From: Epiperipatus broadwayi
Lineage: Eukaryota; Onychophora; Udeonychophora; Euonychophora; Peripatidae
NCBI GenBank assembly: GCA_028023455.1
Contig: JAQFVV010012498.1
Location: 62,001-126,000 of the forward strand
DNA length: 64,000 bases
Reading direction: 5' to 3'
In this document: positions 1 to 10,276 of the stretch, in pieces
How positions within the stretch are numbered: position 1 is the stretch's first letter
Layout of the letters: each line of letters starts with the position of its first letter
Made by a program: the position numbers and the translations under genes
Notes under the pieces: model-generated
Told to the model about the DNA's origin: nothing
Seen by the model: the letters and a program-made list of their open reading frames with translations, nothing else
Database searches by the model: none

Positions 1-65
1 ATTTCAATGAAAAATTAATTTGTGAATAATTACCTTTTCAAAGAATGTAAAAACATTAAACATAC

Positions 66-209
66 TTTTTGAGAACTTGAGACTTCACCCTTTTCACGGT
101 TAATAATTTTATCTGACAAAGTAAAAGCAGTACCTACACGTCTTCTAATCTGAGGAATTGCTTCTCCAGGGGCCAAAGGAATCTCTGGGGGCATTTCTCC
201 TGTCATTTC
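66..209 (-). CDS. Exon of a CUPID-domain (FRMD4/INAVA/CCDC120-like) gene, second half of the domain
   Basis: Read on the minus strand, a T-rich tract ending in AG (AG at 211-210) is followed by 48 open codons. They begin EMTGEMPPE and contain PLAPGEAIPQIRRRVGTAF, which matches the conserved core of the CUPID (DUF3338) domain of FRMD4A/B, INAVA and CCDC120, where the family has a similar E-L-T-G, P-L-D-P-G-E and R-R-R-I-G-T-A-F series. In this family the domain binds cytohesin Arf-GEFs; in FRMD4A it links them to Par-3 at epithelial junctions. The entry phase is 0, matching the exon at 21393-21529, with which it completes the domain. I place the end at 66, before a GTATGT donor; a weaker donor (GTGAAG) at 88 would shorten the exon to end at 89. 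The rest of the gene lies left of the window. The family call is fairly sure; which paralogue is not known. Confidence 0.72.
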
Positions 210-717
210 CTAAAAAAATTAACACAAAAAGATATATGCACTAGTTAAAATTAAAACTAAAAATTCATAATGTTTAATTTTTTATTCTATACTCAAAACT
301 CCAATAAAAAGTAAGGTCAACATTCCATAAATTAACTAAATCCAACTTGGAAGAAATTTATGTAGATAACAATCATTTATTTATATTCTTTCACTTAATT
401 TTTACACACAAAAAATGAAAATCATGTACAAAATCTAATATATGAATAACAATATAAAACACGAATGTGTGTATATATAAATATAGGCAAAACATCCATA
501 AATAGCCCATTTCATGATAACAACTTCTCCAAACAAACATCTCAGAAAAGCAATTAGGAAACCAGACTATTCAACTGCAAGTGAATAAGAATTTTGTTTT
601 TCCTTCTTTGTTTTATTTATTACCTAATAATAGCTAGATATTCATTTATTAGCAAATGATCTTGTTGGACATGAACTGACAATTTAAAAAAAATTATAAA
701 CTTGCTTAAATATTCTC
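210..717. other. Intron, no recognised element
   Basis: AT-rich intron immediately upstream (in minus-strand sense) of the CUPID exon. No exon-like open frame, tRNA-like box or repeat was seen here apart from homopolymer runs. Confidence 0.5.
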
Positions 718-826
718 ACTATTTGAAAAAAATGTTCAAATTCCAGCTGGATTTGAATACGGGCCTAGCAGATAATGTATTAATTACTATACTATAGATC
801 ATTGTGTTGCAACAATAGTAAGACCA
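718..826 (-). repeat. tRNA-like short repeat, copy 1 of 2
   Basis: This stretch is repeated with few changes at 893-976, continuing at 2105-2135 beyond a hAT insertion. On the minus strand it carries GTATTCAAATCC, which resembles a tRNA B box (GGTTCAAATCC), so a tRNA-derived SINE is the simplest reading. The A box is not convincing. Both copies end in a run containing ACTATACTATAGATC. Confidence 0.5.
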
Positions 827-892
827 TTCTTGCCATTATTCTTACTATTATTACTGCTTATAAAACATAGCGCTATATAAAATGTTATTTCA

Positions 893-976
893 TTACTATT
901 TGAAAAAAAAAACATTCAAATTCCAGCTGTATTTGAATACTAGCCTAGCAGATATGTTAATCACTATACTATAGAT
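893..976 (-). repeat. tRNA-like short repeat, copy 2, split by a hAT element
   Basis: Second copy of the 718-826 repeat. It breaks off exactly at CTATAGAT (969-976), the target duplication of the hAT insertion, and resumes at 2097 with CTATAGATCATTGTGTTG as in copy 1. The intact copy shows what the empty site looked like. Confidence 0.6.
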
Positions 977-2096
977 CAGGGTTTGGCAACTTTTAGTGAT
1001 GTTGTGCAAATATGATTATATCAATCTTATTGTATAAAGTATAAAAATTGGTCTGGTTATAATGAAATTTAAAATTATATAATTTTGAAGCCCATTGTAA
1101 CTGGATCTTATATTAATGGTCATTAAATATTTTAAATTACATAGGATTATATGTGAAAAGTATATTTTGTTAAATTATATTGCATTTGAAAAACATGATT
1201 AAAATTTCCTTTGGCATGGAGAAAATTGATCCCATCGGAACTAAATAAATGTGTATTGCATAATTGATCAATCTATAATAATTCAGAATATGCAACACGT
1301 CTTTAACTTTTATTGGTTTAATTTAAAAAGCTGATTAATGAACTCTAACAAAATAAAAAAAGTAATTTTCTAGCATGCATCAAAAATATTTCTAGGAAAC
1401 TCATTTTTGTGATATAAAAAATCAACTAGAAATTGCAAGTTTTTCATATATTCTTTTTTTTCTTTAAAACTATGGACATTTGAAATTTTTCCCTATGAGA
1501 AATTTATTTTAATTACACAATAACCATCTAAAAGACAAAAAAAATATTTTTTTTAAACTTCTTTGAGGTCCCAAAGATATTGTCAAGTCTGGCGTATTTG
1601 CTAATTTCATTCACATTAATCTATCACTAACTGTAAACTTATTTTTTTCAAATAAGCATGCCAAAACTTAAAAATTATTATATAATTATGAATAGAAGTT
1701 TTTCAAATGAATTAATCGATATAATATTTTGCATAAACACAAGTTTATTTTAATCATGCAATTGTGTACAACAGTATCAAAGACCAATTAACCGTCAAAA
1801 AAAAAAATCCAGGCAAAATTAATCCCTCCCTGGTGGGGGGGGGGGGGATTCCCATCCCACTTAGGTCTTATCTTTATTGAAAATAGCGGAACGAGTGTAC
1901 ATTTCTTGTATAAAATAATTAGTAAATTAAACTCAATCATGGTTACATTTACATGTGAGTCGCATATGCAAAATACAGGTGATAGCACAAATGAGTGTGC
2001 TGTAATTAAAATATAATTTTTTACTATTTTAATTCAATCAGAGTACCATTGATAATCGTTCTGCATGTCACATGTGCCCTAGGTTGCCGACCCCAG
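977..2096. mobile_element. hAT-superfamily DNA transposon, non-autonomous
   Basis: The left end is CAGGGTTTGGCAAC; the right end reads inward as CTGGGGTCGGCAACC. These are typical hAT terminal repeats of the CAGGGGTCGGCAA kind. The element is flanked by an exact 8-bp target duplication, CTATAGAT (969-976 and 2097-2104), the length expected for hAT. The 1.12-kb interior has no transposase reading frame: a 66-codon minus-strand frame at 1788-1988 resembles nothing known and covers a poly-G run at about 1838-1847. A deletion derivative mobilised by a relative elsewhere is the likely origin. Confidence 0.82.
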
Positions 2097-2426
2097 CTAT
2101 AGATCATTGTGTTGCAACAATAGTAAGGCCACTTGGTACATTTATAATATAGATTTGAATCTGATCAAATAAATTTGAAATTTTTATAATTAAATTTAGA
2201 ATTCTTCTTTGAAAATGGCAAACCTGTAAAGTTCTGCTTTCTCTTTCACAATTCTTGTAAAAAGATATTGGAATTTTTTTACTCTATAATAAGTTATTTA
2301 AAAGCTTTTATCTGATTTTTATCTATTTACTATATAAATGTTTATTAAGGTAAAATCTTGTGGATTATGATAATGCCTACTTCAAGCTAAGCAGAATAAT
2401 CAATGATAAAAAAATATTTAGTACGA

Positions 2427-4567
2427 TATAACCAGGAGGGCCATATGAAGGCTAAAAAGGTATAATAAAAAAAAAAACAAGACAAAAGTCTATATTATTA
2501 TTTTAAAAAATTATAAAAATATATTTAATAAAGGGTAACGATTTGCAATGACTGTGGATAAACAACCTGGTCAATACTTGATGTGTGTGCACATCACAAT
2601 AAATAATTAAATTAAAAATTTCACACATCAATATTTCAATAATTTATATAAAAATCATTATTATTATTAGTTATTAATTATAATAAATAAAAAACTAATA
2701 TGTTTATTTGGGAGAATTAATTATTATTATGATTTATAAAATATTATTGTTTATAATTTTATTTATATAAATAAGTTTATTTTAAAAGAATGCTCCTCAA
2801 AACCTGGAAAAATAAAAAGTTTCCTAAATTGATTGTCTGACTGGTAAACAAGTGATTTTTTTGGAATAAAAATAAGAGAGGAAGCAAACCTTGAAAACTG
2901 AGTGACAACTAGAAACTTCAAATTTCCTGATTTCAAAACATAACTGTGGATTAATTATATATTTTAATTGCTCAGAAAAAACAAAACAAAAACATGGACT
3001 TCTAAAATAATAAGATCGAGGGAAGGGTCTATCCCTCATTTGCTATTATATTTTTCTAAGGAATTGTATGAAAAGCTTAACATGGAGTGAATTATATTAA
3101 CACAAATCTTTTTTCAAAGTTAGTGAATATCTTATAATTTTGTTAAAAAATATTAGCATTACAAGTTGTTATCCTTTTTCTTATCTTGTTTATAATTAGT
3201 TGCTGAAAATGTTTCTAATATTGGTTAATGAAAAAGTTTATTCTATATCATTGATTATTAAGAGTAACTGAGCACACTTTCGGCTAGAGAAGCCAGATTC
3301 ATAGCACTCATAAAGTGGCTGATGCACTCAGCTATTGTTAATAAATAAAGATATGGAATCTTTTCCTTAGCCAACATTAGAAACATTTTCGGCAACTAAT
3401 TACAATCAAATAAGAAGCAAAAGAGATATACAAAAAAATTACTCTTGACAAACAAATGGGATATTCAAAGCTAATGATGAATAATAATTCCATTCAATTA
3501 TCATGTTACAAGCTTCAACATGGATTACTTATGAGGGCCGAAAAATCAGCAAAGACAATTGCTACAGTTATTATTCAATATCCTACCATTCAGATTAAAT
3601 AAATTAAAAAATGGTGATATTATTTTATTTACTTTATTAAAAAAATGTTAATTTCCCAAAGCATTCTATATAAAAATATAATAGTAATAATACTTTTTAT
3701 TTAACAAATATTAATTTTAAAAAAAGTATATTAATTAATGACAGCATATGTGAATTTATTATAAAGCTAAGGTACACATAAAATACTTTAGTTAAATCTT
3801 TATTCTTATTCATATAAGATTTATAAAATATTTAATAAATGACTATGATGATAAATATTAACTTTTGTTATGATTAAGATATCTTTAACTTGAGGCAGAG
3901 CAGATATATATTTATCTCTATCATATGGGAAAGAGTTTAAGCATTGTTAATACTTGATGAGATATACTTCTGCTGTTTCATGATTCTAATATCTAAATTA
4001 AAAATAAATTAAATCGCAAATGGTAAATAAATGTGATTATTACAACAATTATTGTACAATAATAAACTATAATAAAAGGAGTTTGAAATAATATAATTTT
4101 ATAATACATAAGTTTATATTTTAACAGAAATGAAATATGGTTTCAAAAGTTGTAAAATTTATTAGTGAAAGTAAAGAAAAAGTGTCCAAGTATTAATTTA
4201 TTATTTCTTTGATATTTTGATTTTTATATCAATTTTGTACGCAATGTATAATAAATTTAATATTATTATCAATTGCCATGGTGTCCTTGATTTCAAAATT
4301 TTATTTATCCCTCTACTTTACTTTGAAATTAATACACAATTCTGTTAGTGATGGAAGCTGCATTGGGTTTGTTGCATCTATTCATTGTGTTATTCTTATT
4401 TTAAGATTTTAATATAAAACTTAACATTCATATCATGTTGTATGTACATTTACTACAACCCATAAGTCATTGTAAACCATCTAGATTGCACAGCTCTGAT
4501 CATTACAACTTATAAATTTTTGCAGGTTAGAATACATTCTCAATGTCAAAGTATTTTTACCATTGCA
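2427..4567 (+). repeat. 5' LTR of the long-LTR element
   Basis: Aligns by eye to 8020-10276 throughout: shared blocks include ACCAGGAGGGCCATAT at the start, CCCAAAGCATTCTATATAAA in the middle, and TTATAAATTTTTGCAGGTTA near the end. It carries an extra foldback insertion (about 3175-3418) that the other LTR lacks, and lacks the SINE and double-hairpin insert found there. Confidence 0.7.
3175..3418. mobile_element. Foldback MITE inside the 5' LTR
   Basis: The two sides are inverted copies: AATTAGTTGCTGAAAATG on the left matches the reverse complement of CATTTTCGGCAACTAATT on the right. The arms are about 80-100 bp around a short centre that contains its own small stem (CGGCTAGAGAAGCC). The homologous part of the 3' LTR, near 8765-8800, lacks it, so it arrived after the retroelement. 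Exact ends and target duplication are uncertain. Confidence 0.55.
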
Positions 4568-5819
4568 ATTTTTGGCTTTCCAAACTTATACCCTAAGAGA
4601 AAAGAGTACCATACTTTTATATCTTTACAACATTTGGTGGCTCAATTATAAGGACCTTGATAGATAAACTTATACTTTGAGATTATAATTTTGATTTCCC
4701 AAAGTTAGGAGTCTTAATACAATTATATTCTGAAAAGTGTATCATAAAAGCAAATATTAATAATTTTTTATTCCAGTTTTTGAAAGATAGATGGATTTTA
4801 TAAAATGATGCTCTTGAAAGAAAAAGTATATATTTCAATTTATATTAATATAATTGATAATTTACAGTTTAAAAAAATGAAAATATTAGTGGTTGCACAA
4901 TGTGAAAAAGATTTAAGAAATTTGATGGTCTAATAAAAAATTTAGTATTGTAAAAATGACAGTAAACATACTAATAAATTAGGAATAAAACTATGTTCCC
5001 ATGAAGATTCTTTATTTATATGTGAAATAAACTCATACGTAAATGGATGAAAGTGCTTTTTTTATATGGAAAAGTTAATAAACTAAAATATGTTAGATAG
5101 GGATAAGTAATTTGTGATTTTACATGCATAGGAAGATGTTTGCAAACATTTCTAGAGTGCCAGATGATAAATGCCTGACTTGTTAACAAAATGTGTATTT
5201 CTTATTTTATTTTTTTGTATTTATATTTGTTCATGTACTAATGGTAGAATACCTAGTTTTACTATTTAATGGATTATATCAAAGGTGGAATTCCTGGTAA
5301 CCCATGATTATATTTGTTATTTATTAAATGTAGAATGCCCAGTGTTGCTATTTAGCAAATTATATCAATGAATGCAGTTAATGGTTAATTGTTCTTGTTA
5401 TGTCATTAAAAGAGTATGATATAAATGATGCATTTATTGTTATATTTTAAATAAAAGGATTGTCAAAAAACTTCAATATTTTACTAATGGCATCGCCAAT
5501 AGTGAAAATATGAGATTTATTGGGTCTAATGAAAGAATGCAATTTTGTGAACAATGACAGTGATATACATTTGAAAAAAAAATGTAGTGATATAATGAAA
5601 CAAATCCAGAAATAAAAAAAATGAAAAGAGACACGAGATTATACCATGTAATAAATTTTTTTATCTGAGAGACCAACAAATTTTTAATTAATAAATAACT
5701 GTTAATAGTAAAAAAATATATATGTTTATTTTTAAATATCTTCTTCCGATTCTTGTTGGCATTTACATTTGATAAGAGGGTAGATTTCAACCTCTTTATT
5801 GTATTAAGTTATTGATTAT
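4568..5819. other. Leader region of the long-LTR element
   Basis: Non-coding stretch just after the 5' LTR, where the primer binding site should be. TGGCTTTCCAAAC at about 4573 starts with the expected TGG but I cannot match it to a particular tRNA. The reading frame at 5473-5790 on the minus strand is a low-complexity chance frame. Confidence 0.35.
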
Positions 5820-7100
5820 AAAAGAATTTTATTTAAAATGGAAGGAGAAATTGATGGATGAATCAAAATCTCTATTAACTATCGGAAAAATGTTTGAACT
5901 CTTATTAAAAATAAAGGAAAATAGTGTAAAGATGAAAGAAGATATAAATTCCAAATTTGGGAAAAAAAAGTTGAAAGATGAAAGAAAATAGTATAAAAAT
6001 GAAACAAATAAATTCCAAGTTGGAAGAAAATAATGTAAAAATGAAGGAAGAGATAAATTCCAAATTGGAAGAGATGGGTTCTAAATTTGGAATTTGAATT
6101 CAAAATTAGAGCAATTAGAAAATAAAATAGAAGAAAATAATAAGAAGTATAAAGTAAATTTTATTAGTACTAGTGATAAAATGGATTTAGAAGGAAGAAT
6201 TCAACAAACAAAAATTTCAGAATTTAGAAGTTGAATTCGGAAAATTAAAACAAGTTTTTTTTTTTTAAAAGTAAAATATTTTTTTTACTTTATTAAAATA
6301 AATTAAAATTTATTAGATACAATTGAACATGTTTATCTATACATAGCTATATTCTTTTTACACTGTTGCAAAGCATTCACTCTGTAGAACTTAATGTGGT
6401 CCGAGACTGGGGGCCATTGCCATCCTTCACTCCTCTGGGAGGGTGACCTTAGCCCAGGTTTCATGGAAAAGCCAATCCGGAGCCAGCAATCTATCTCTGT
6501 TCCTGAACTGCTTGAGTAATTTGATATAGATGTTGCAGACACTGAGATTAGCATTTTCAAATATACACTTGCATCTGGATAGCCAGATTGCAAATTAAAG
6601 CAAGTTGATAGGAAAATAATGGAGATGGATAAGAAAATAAAAAATAAAATAAGTAATTAAGTTTTTAAAAAGGTTTAAAAGATTGTTAAATAGTCAAGAA
6701 GACTAAAAGTTAATTGGGTGATTAAAACTGAAAGAAAATGGGTTGGATGTCTAGAGAAGAAACAAAGAAAAGGAAAAGAATTTATTAGTCACTCAAAAAG
6801 AAATAATAGTAAGTAATAATCGATTAACTATTCAAATGAAAAATTTATTATTCAAGAGTTTTGAAGAAAAGTTGACATTAAAGATAGTTTGGTAAGGTAG
6901 ATAAAGTCATAAAAGATGTGCAGGAATTAGTGATTGTATCACAACTAACAGATATAGAATTACATAAAGAATTGAACATTTTGAAGAATCAAATGGTCCA
7001 ATTGATTGTAAAAGTGAATAAAGCGGGTAAGAATATAGAAAATCAAATTATAGATAAAATAAAAAAATTAAATAGTAAAAAGGAGTCTTAATATACCTTT
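5820..7100 (+). pseudogene. Decayed coiled-coil / gag N-terminal region
   Basis: Plus-strand frames here repeatedly encode Lys/Glu/Asn-rich heptad-like text (short repeats such as KMKEEINSKLEE around 6030-6080), interrupted by many stops and frameshifts. It leads into the gag-like segment at about 7120-7600 in the same orientation, so it is probably the N-terminal part of the same polyprotein. It is split by a different, more GC-rich insert at about 6255-6600. No catalytic motif is seen. The coiled-coil reading is inference from composition. Confidence 0.4.
6255..6600 (-). repeat. GC-richer insert of unknown origin with an 86-codon frame
   Basis: A 260-bp island near 6333-6593 is markedly richer in G+C than its surroundings and carries a minus-strand open frame with PSQRSEGWQWPPVSDH near its middle. 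T-rich tracts lie on its left side. It interrupts the gag-like relic of the long-LTR element, so it is a later insertion. I do not recognise the family. It could be a processed-RNA fragment, a SINE body or part of another element's coding region. Confidence 0.4.
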
Positions 7101-7119
7101 TTATGGATCACAGATAGAC

Positions 7120-7610
7120 CCTGTTAGAGGAGAGAATTTTGATGAAGTAATACCAAAAAGTCATAGATCCTATACAGCCAAATCCATTAACTAAAAAGTA
7201 AGTATTACAGAGATTCATCCTGCAATAGTGAGTAGTGAGCTATAACCAGAGTTAAGAATAATGATTTTAAAGGATGTACCTGGAAAATCAAATCCACTGA
7301 CCAAATTCATAACTATAAAATCTTTTAAAGGAGTTGAGGAAAATCTGTTAAAAGCACCTGGATGGGATGACAGAATGGTTATTTTTTACCATTTAAAAAA
7401 AATAGAAAAAGTTGCTATCGCTAGTAATAACTTGTATGTATTAGCCAAGAATTGGTGGGCTTTATTATTTATCAAGCCTAAAACATTTAATTAATATAAA
7501 GTCTCTTTACTTAGAACATTTTGGAATAAAGAACCACAAGATGGTTTTCAATATCGTGTTACAGGAAAGACAGATAATAATCATACACTTTTTTTTGTTG
7601 TTCTTTGTTA
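7120..7610 (+). pseudogene. Gag-like relic of the long-LTR element
   Basis: An open stretch at 7261-7494 and its continuation to about 7600 read like the capsid part of LTR-retrotransposon Gag: a run ending VLAKNWWALLF, then after a stop LLRTFWNKEPQDGFQYRV. The family pattern is a helix ending A-x-x-W-W followed about 15-20 residues later by F-x-x-x-F-W-x-x-x-x-Q. Gag packages the element's RNA. There is no zinc knuckle and no protease following; stops interrupt it on both sides. No pol gene lies between here and the polypurine tract at 8005. The gag assignment is inference from pattern only. Confidence 0.5.
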
Positions 7611-8004
7611 AGAGCAATCAGTTTAAAAAATATACATATGTCAAACTCCCCAGAAATATAAGACTACTTCAACTATTAAACAATGTATTTTAGATACTAT
7701 TAATATCTAAAAGTGTATATTGTTCATATATTAGAATTAGTTAAAATGTGTAAGAATCATATAGAAAGTGTTTTAGTAGACACTATATCATATAAAAATT
7801 ATTTTACTTAAAATCTAAAAATGAAAATGTTATAGTGTTTTTTTTTTATAAAATATTTATGAAATCTTATTATTGATGTTAATCTTTATTTTATAGTTAA
7901 AGATCTTTAGAATGTTTAGTATAGATAAATTAATGGATAATCAAATAAGATAACATGTAGATAAAAGAAAACATTGGAAGAAATCAGTGAATCTTTTTTT
8001 CTCA

Positions 8005-8019
8005 AAACGAAGGGAAAAT
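8005..8019 (+). promoter_or_regulatory. Polypurine tract of the long-LTR element
   Basis: AAACGAAGGGAAAAT lies immediately before TGTAACC, the start of the 3' LTR. This is the position and composition of the primer for plus-strand DNA synthesis. Confidence 0.6.
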
Positions 8020-8294
8020 TGTAACCAGGAGGGCCATATATATATAAAAAAAACCAAGACAAAAGTTCTATATTATTATTTAAGACAATTATATAAAATA
8101 TAGTTAATAAAGAGTTATGATTTGTACTGACTATGGATAAACAATCTGGTCAATGCATTATGTGTGTTCATATTATAATAGATAAATAATTACATTAAAA
8201 ATTACACACATCAATATTTCAATAGTTTATAGTATAAAAATCATTATTATTATTAGATATTAATTGTAATAAATAAGAAACTAATATGTTTATT

Positions 8295-8391
8295 CTAGGT
8301 CGAGAGGTCAGCACAGCTGCTTATAAGCAGTTGTCCCGGGTTAGCGGGTTGGGTTCGCATCCCAGCGATGCTATGACACATGGAAAAAAAA
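8295..8391 (+). mobile_element. tRNA-Val-like SINE, copy 1
   Basis: Carries a B box (GGGTTCGCATCCC), an A-box-like GAGAGGTCAGCACAGC, a CTGC...GCAG anticodon-stem-like pair and a poly-A tail. The same family occurs at 36001-36112 (shared CAAGCAGTTGTCCCGGGTTA-like core and ending ACACATG plus A-run). The anticodon arm and the CCCGGGTT T-arm resemble tRNA-Val. The 5' LTR homologue (about 2687-2748) lacks it, confirming insertion. Confidence 0.7.
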
Positions 8392-9330
8392 ATATTATTA
8401 TACTGAATTATAAAATGTTATTCTTTATATTTTTATTTATATAAATGAGTTTATTTTAAAAGAACATGACAGAATGCTAGAAAATCAGAAAGTTTCTTGA
8501 AATAATTGCCTAATTGGTAAAAGAATGTGACTTTTTTTTAAAAAAAAGAAGCAAACACTGAACTGGGTAAACCAAATTTCCTGATTTAAAAACTTAACTA
8601 TGAATTAATTATATATTTTGATTATTCAGAAATCAAAAGCATGGACTTCTAAGATAATAATATGGAGTAAAAGGTCTACATCTCATTTGTTTGGAAAGCT
8701 TAGTAAAAAATAAGTAAATTGTATTAACACAAATCTAAAATTAATGAATATCTTATATTTTGATATATTTATCAATCAACTAAGGAACAAAAAGAATATA
8801 CAAAAAAATTACTCACAAACAAATCGAAATATTTAAAGTTATTGTTTAATAATAATAATAATTCCGTTCAATTATTAAGTCGCAACCTTTAACAAGGATT
8901 ACATATGGGGGCCCAAAGAAACAAGCAAGAACAATTGATTCAGTAATTATTCAATATTGTACCATTCAGGTTAAATAAATAAAAAAATGGTAATATTATT
9001 TTAGGTTTACTTTATAAAAAAATATAATTTCCCAAAGCATTCTATATAAAAATATAATAGTAATAATACTTTTTATTTAACAAATATTAATTTTAAAAAA
9101 AGTAAATTAATTAATGATTGATATATGCATATATGAATCTATTGTAAAGTTGAGATACAGATATAGTATTGTACTTAAATCTTTATTCTTATTCATATAA
9201 TAGACTTATAACAAATGACTATGATTATAAGTATTAACTTTTGCTATGCATTAGATATGTTTAACTTGAGGCAGAGCAGATATATATACTTGATGAGTTA
9301 TATTTCTGCTTCATTTCATGATTCTAATAT

Positions 9331-9664
9331 GTCTAATGGTCAATTATCAAATATAAAAATTATTTGCCTACAGTGTTGTTATACACATATAATTACTATA
9401 ATAATCAATATATAATTGTTAATTAGAGAAGATATAAATTAGTATTAGGATCCTCGAAAAACGTTAAACCGATAAACTTTAATACTAATTTATATCTTCT
9501 CTAATTAACAATTATATATTTTACATAATAGTGAGAAGTAAAACTATATTTATAATAATCAATTTAAATAAGATTGAAACAAACAACTCAATAAGAGATG
9601 AAAGCCGGTTTGATAATTAAATAATTTTAATTAGTTATTTGTTTCAATCTTATTTAGATTATTA
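9331..9664. mobile_element. Double-hairpin insert with a 14-bp target duplication
   Basis: The 5' LTR has one CATGATTCTAATAT here; the 3' LTR has two (9317-9330 and 9665-9678) with 334 bp between them. The insert is a 76-base leader, hairpin 1 (perfect 41-bp arms 9407-9447 and 9480-9520, 32-base loop), a 32-base linker, and hairpin 2 (arms about 9553-9588 and 9633-9664, one 3-base bulge and one mismatch, 44-base loop). The right arm of hairpin 2 ends exactly at the insert boundary. A 14-bp duplication suggests LINE-type target-primed insertion of an RNA, but no A-tail is present. Family unknown. Confidence 0.75.
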
Positions 9665-10276
9665 CATGATTCTAATATCTAAATTAAAAATAATTTAAAT
9701 AGCACATGTCAAATAATGTGTGATTATTACAATTATTGTATAATAATAAACTATAATAAAAGGGGTTTGAAATAGTATTATAAAATAATATTATATAAGT
9801 TTTTATTTTAACAGAAACGAAATATGGTTTTAAAGGTTGTAGAATTTATTATTGAAAATAAAGGCATAAATATTAATTTATTATTTCTTTGATATTTTGG
9901 TTGGATATTTATATTGTATATTATGTATAATAAAGTTAGTATTGTTATCAATTTCCACAGTGTCCTGCCTCTATTTTACTTTGAAGTTAATGCAAAATCT
10001 GTTCACTACTGGATGCTATATTGGGTTTATTGCATCTATTCATTGTTACTCTCATTTTAAGACTTTAATATAAAACTAAACATTCAAGTCATATTATTTG
10101 CATATTTACTACAGGCTATGAGGTCATTGTAACTCGTTAGATAAATGACATCTATATTGTTATAAATAAACCAACTAACTTGTATGACACTCATTATTAC
10201 CAATTTATAAATTTTTGCAGGTTAAAATACACTCTTGATGCTACAGTAGATATTTTTATTTATTTATACCATTACA

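Larger units (their letters stand above)
2427..10276 (+). mobile_element. Long-LTR retroelement, gag-only (LARD-like)
   Basis: Two direct repeats of about 2.1 kb flank about 3.45 kb. The right copy begins TGTAACCAGGAGGG directly after a purine tract (polypurine tract position); the left begins TATAACCAGGAGGG. Both end in a shared ACCATTRCA. Between them lie coiled-coil-like and gag-like relics but no protease, reverse transcriptase or integrase, so this is a large non-autonomous LTR element or a pol-deleted one. LTRs over 2 kb are unusually long. No matching target duplication was found at the outer ends, consistent with age. The two LTRs differ at many positions and carry different nested insertions. 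Confidence 0.68.
8020..10276 (+). repeat. 3' LTR of the long-LTR element
   Basis: Second copy of the 2427-4567 repeat, starting TGTAACCAGG and ending ACCATTACA. It carries two insertions absent from the 5' LTR: a tRNA-Val-like SINE at about 8295-8391, and a 334-bp double-hairpin insert at 9331-9664. Confidence 0.7.
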
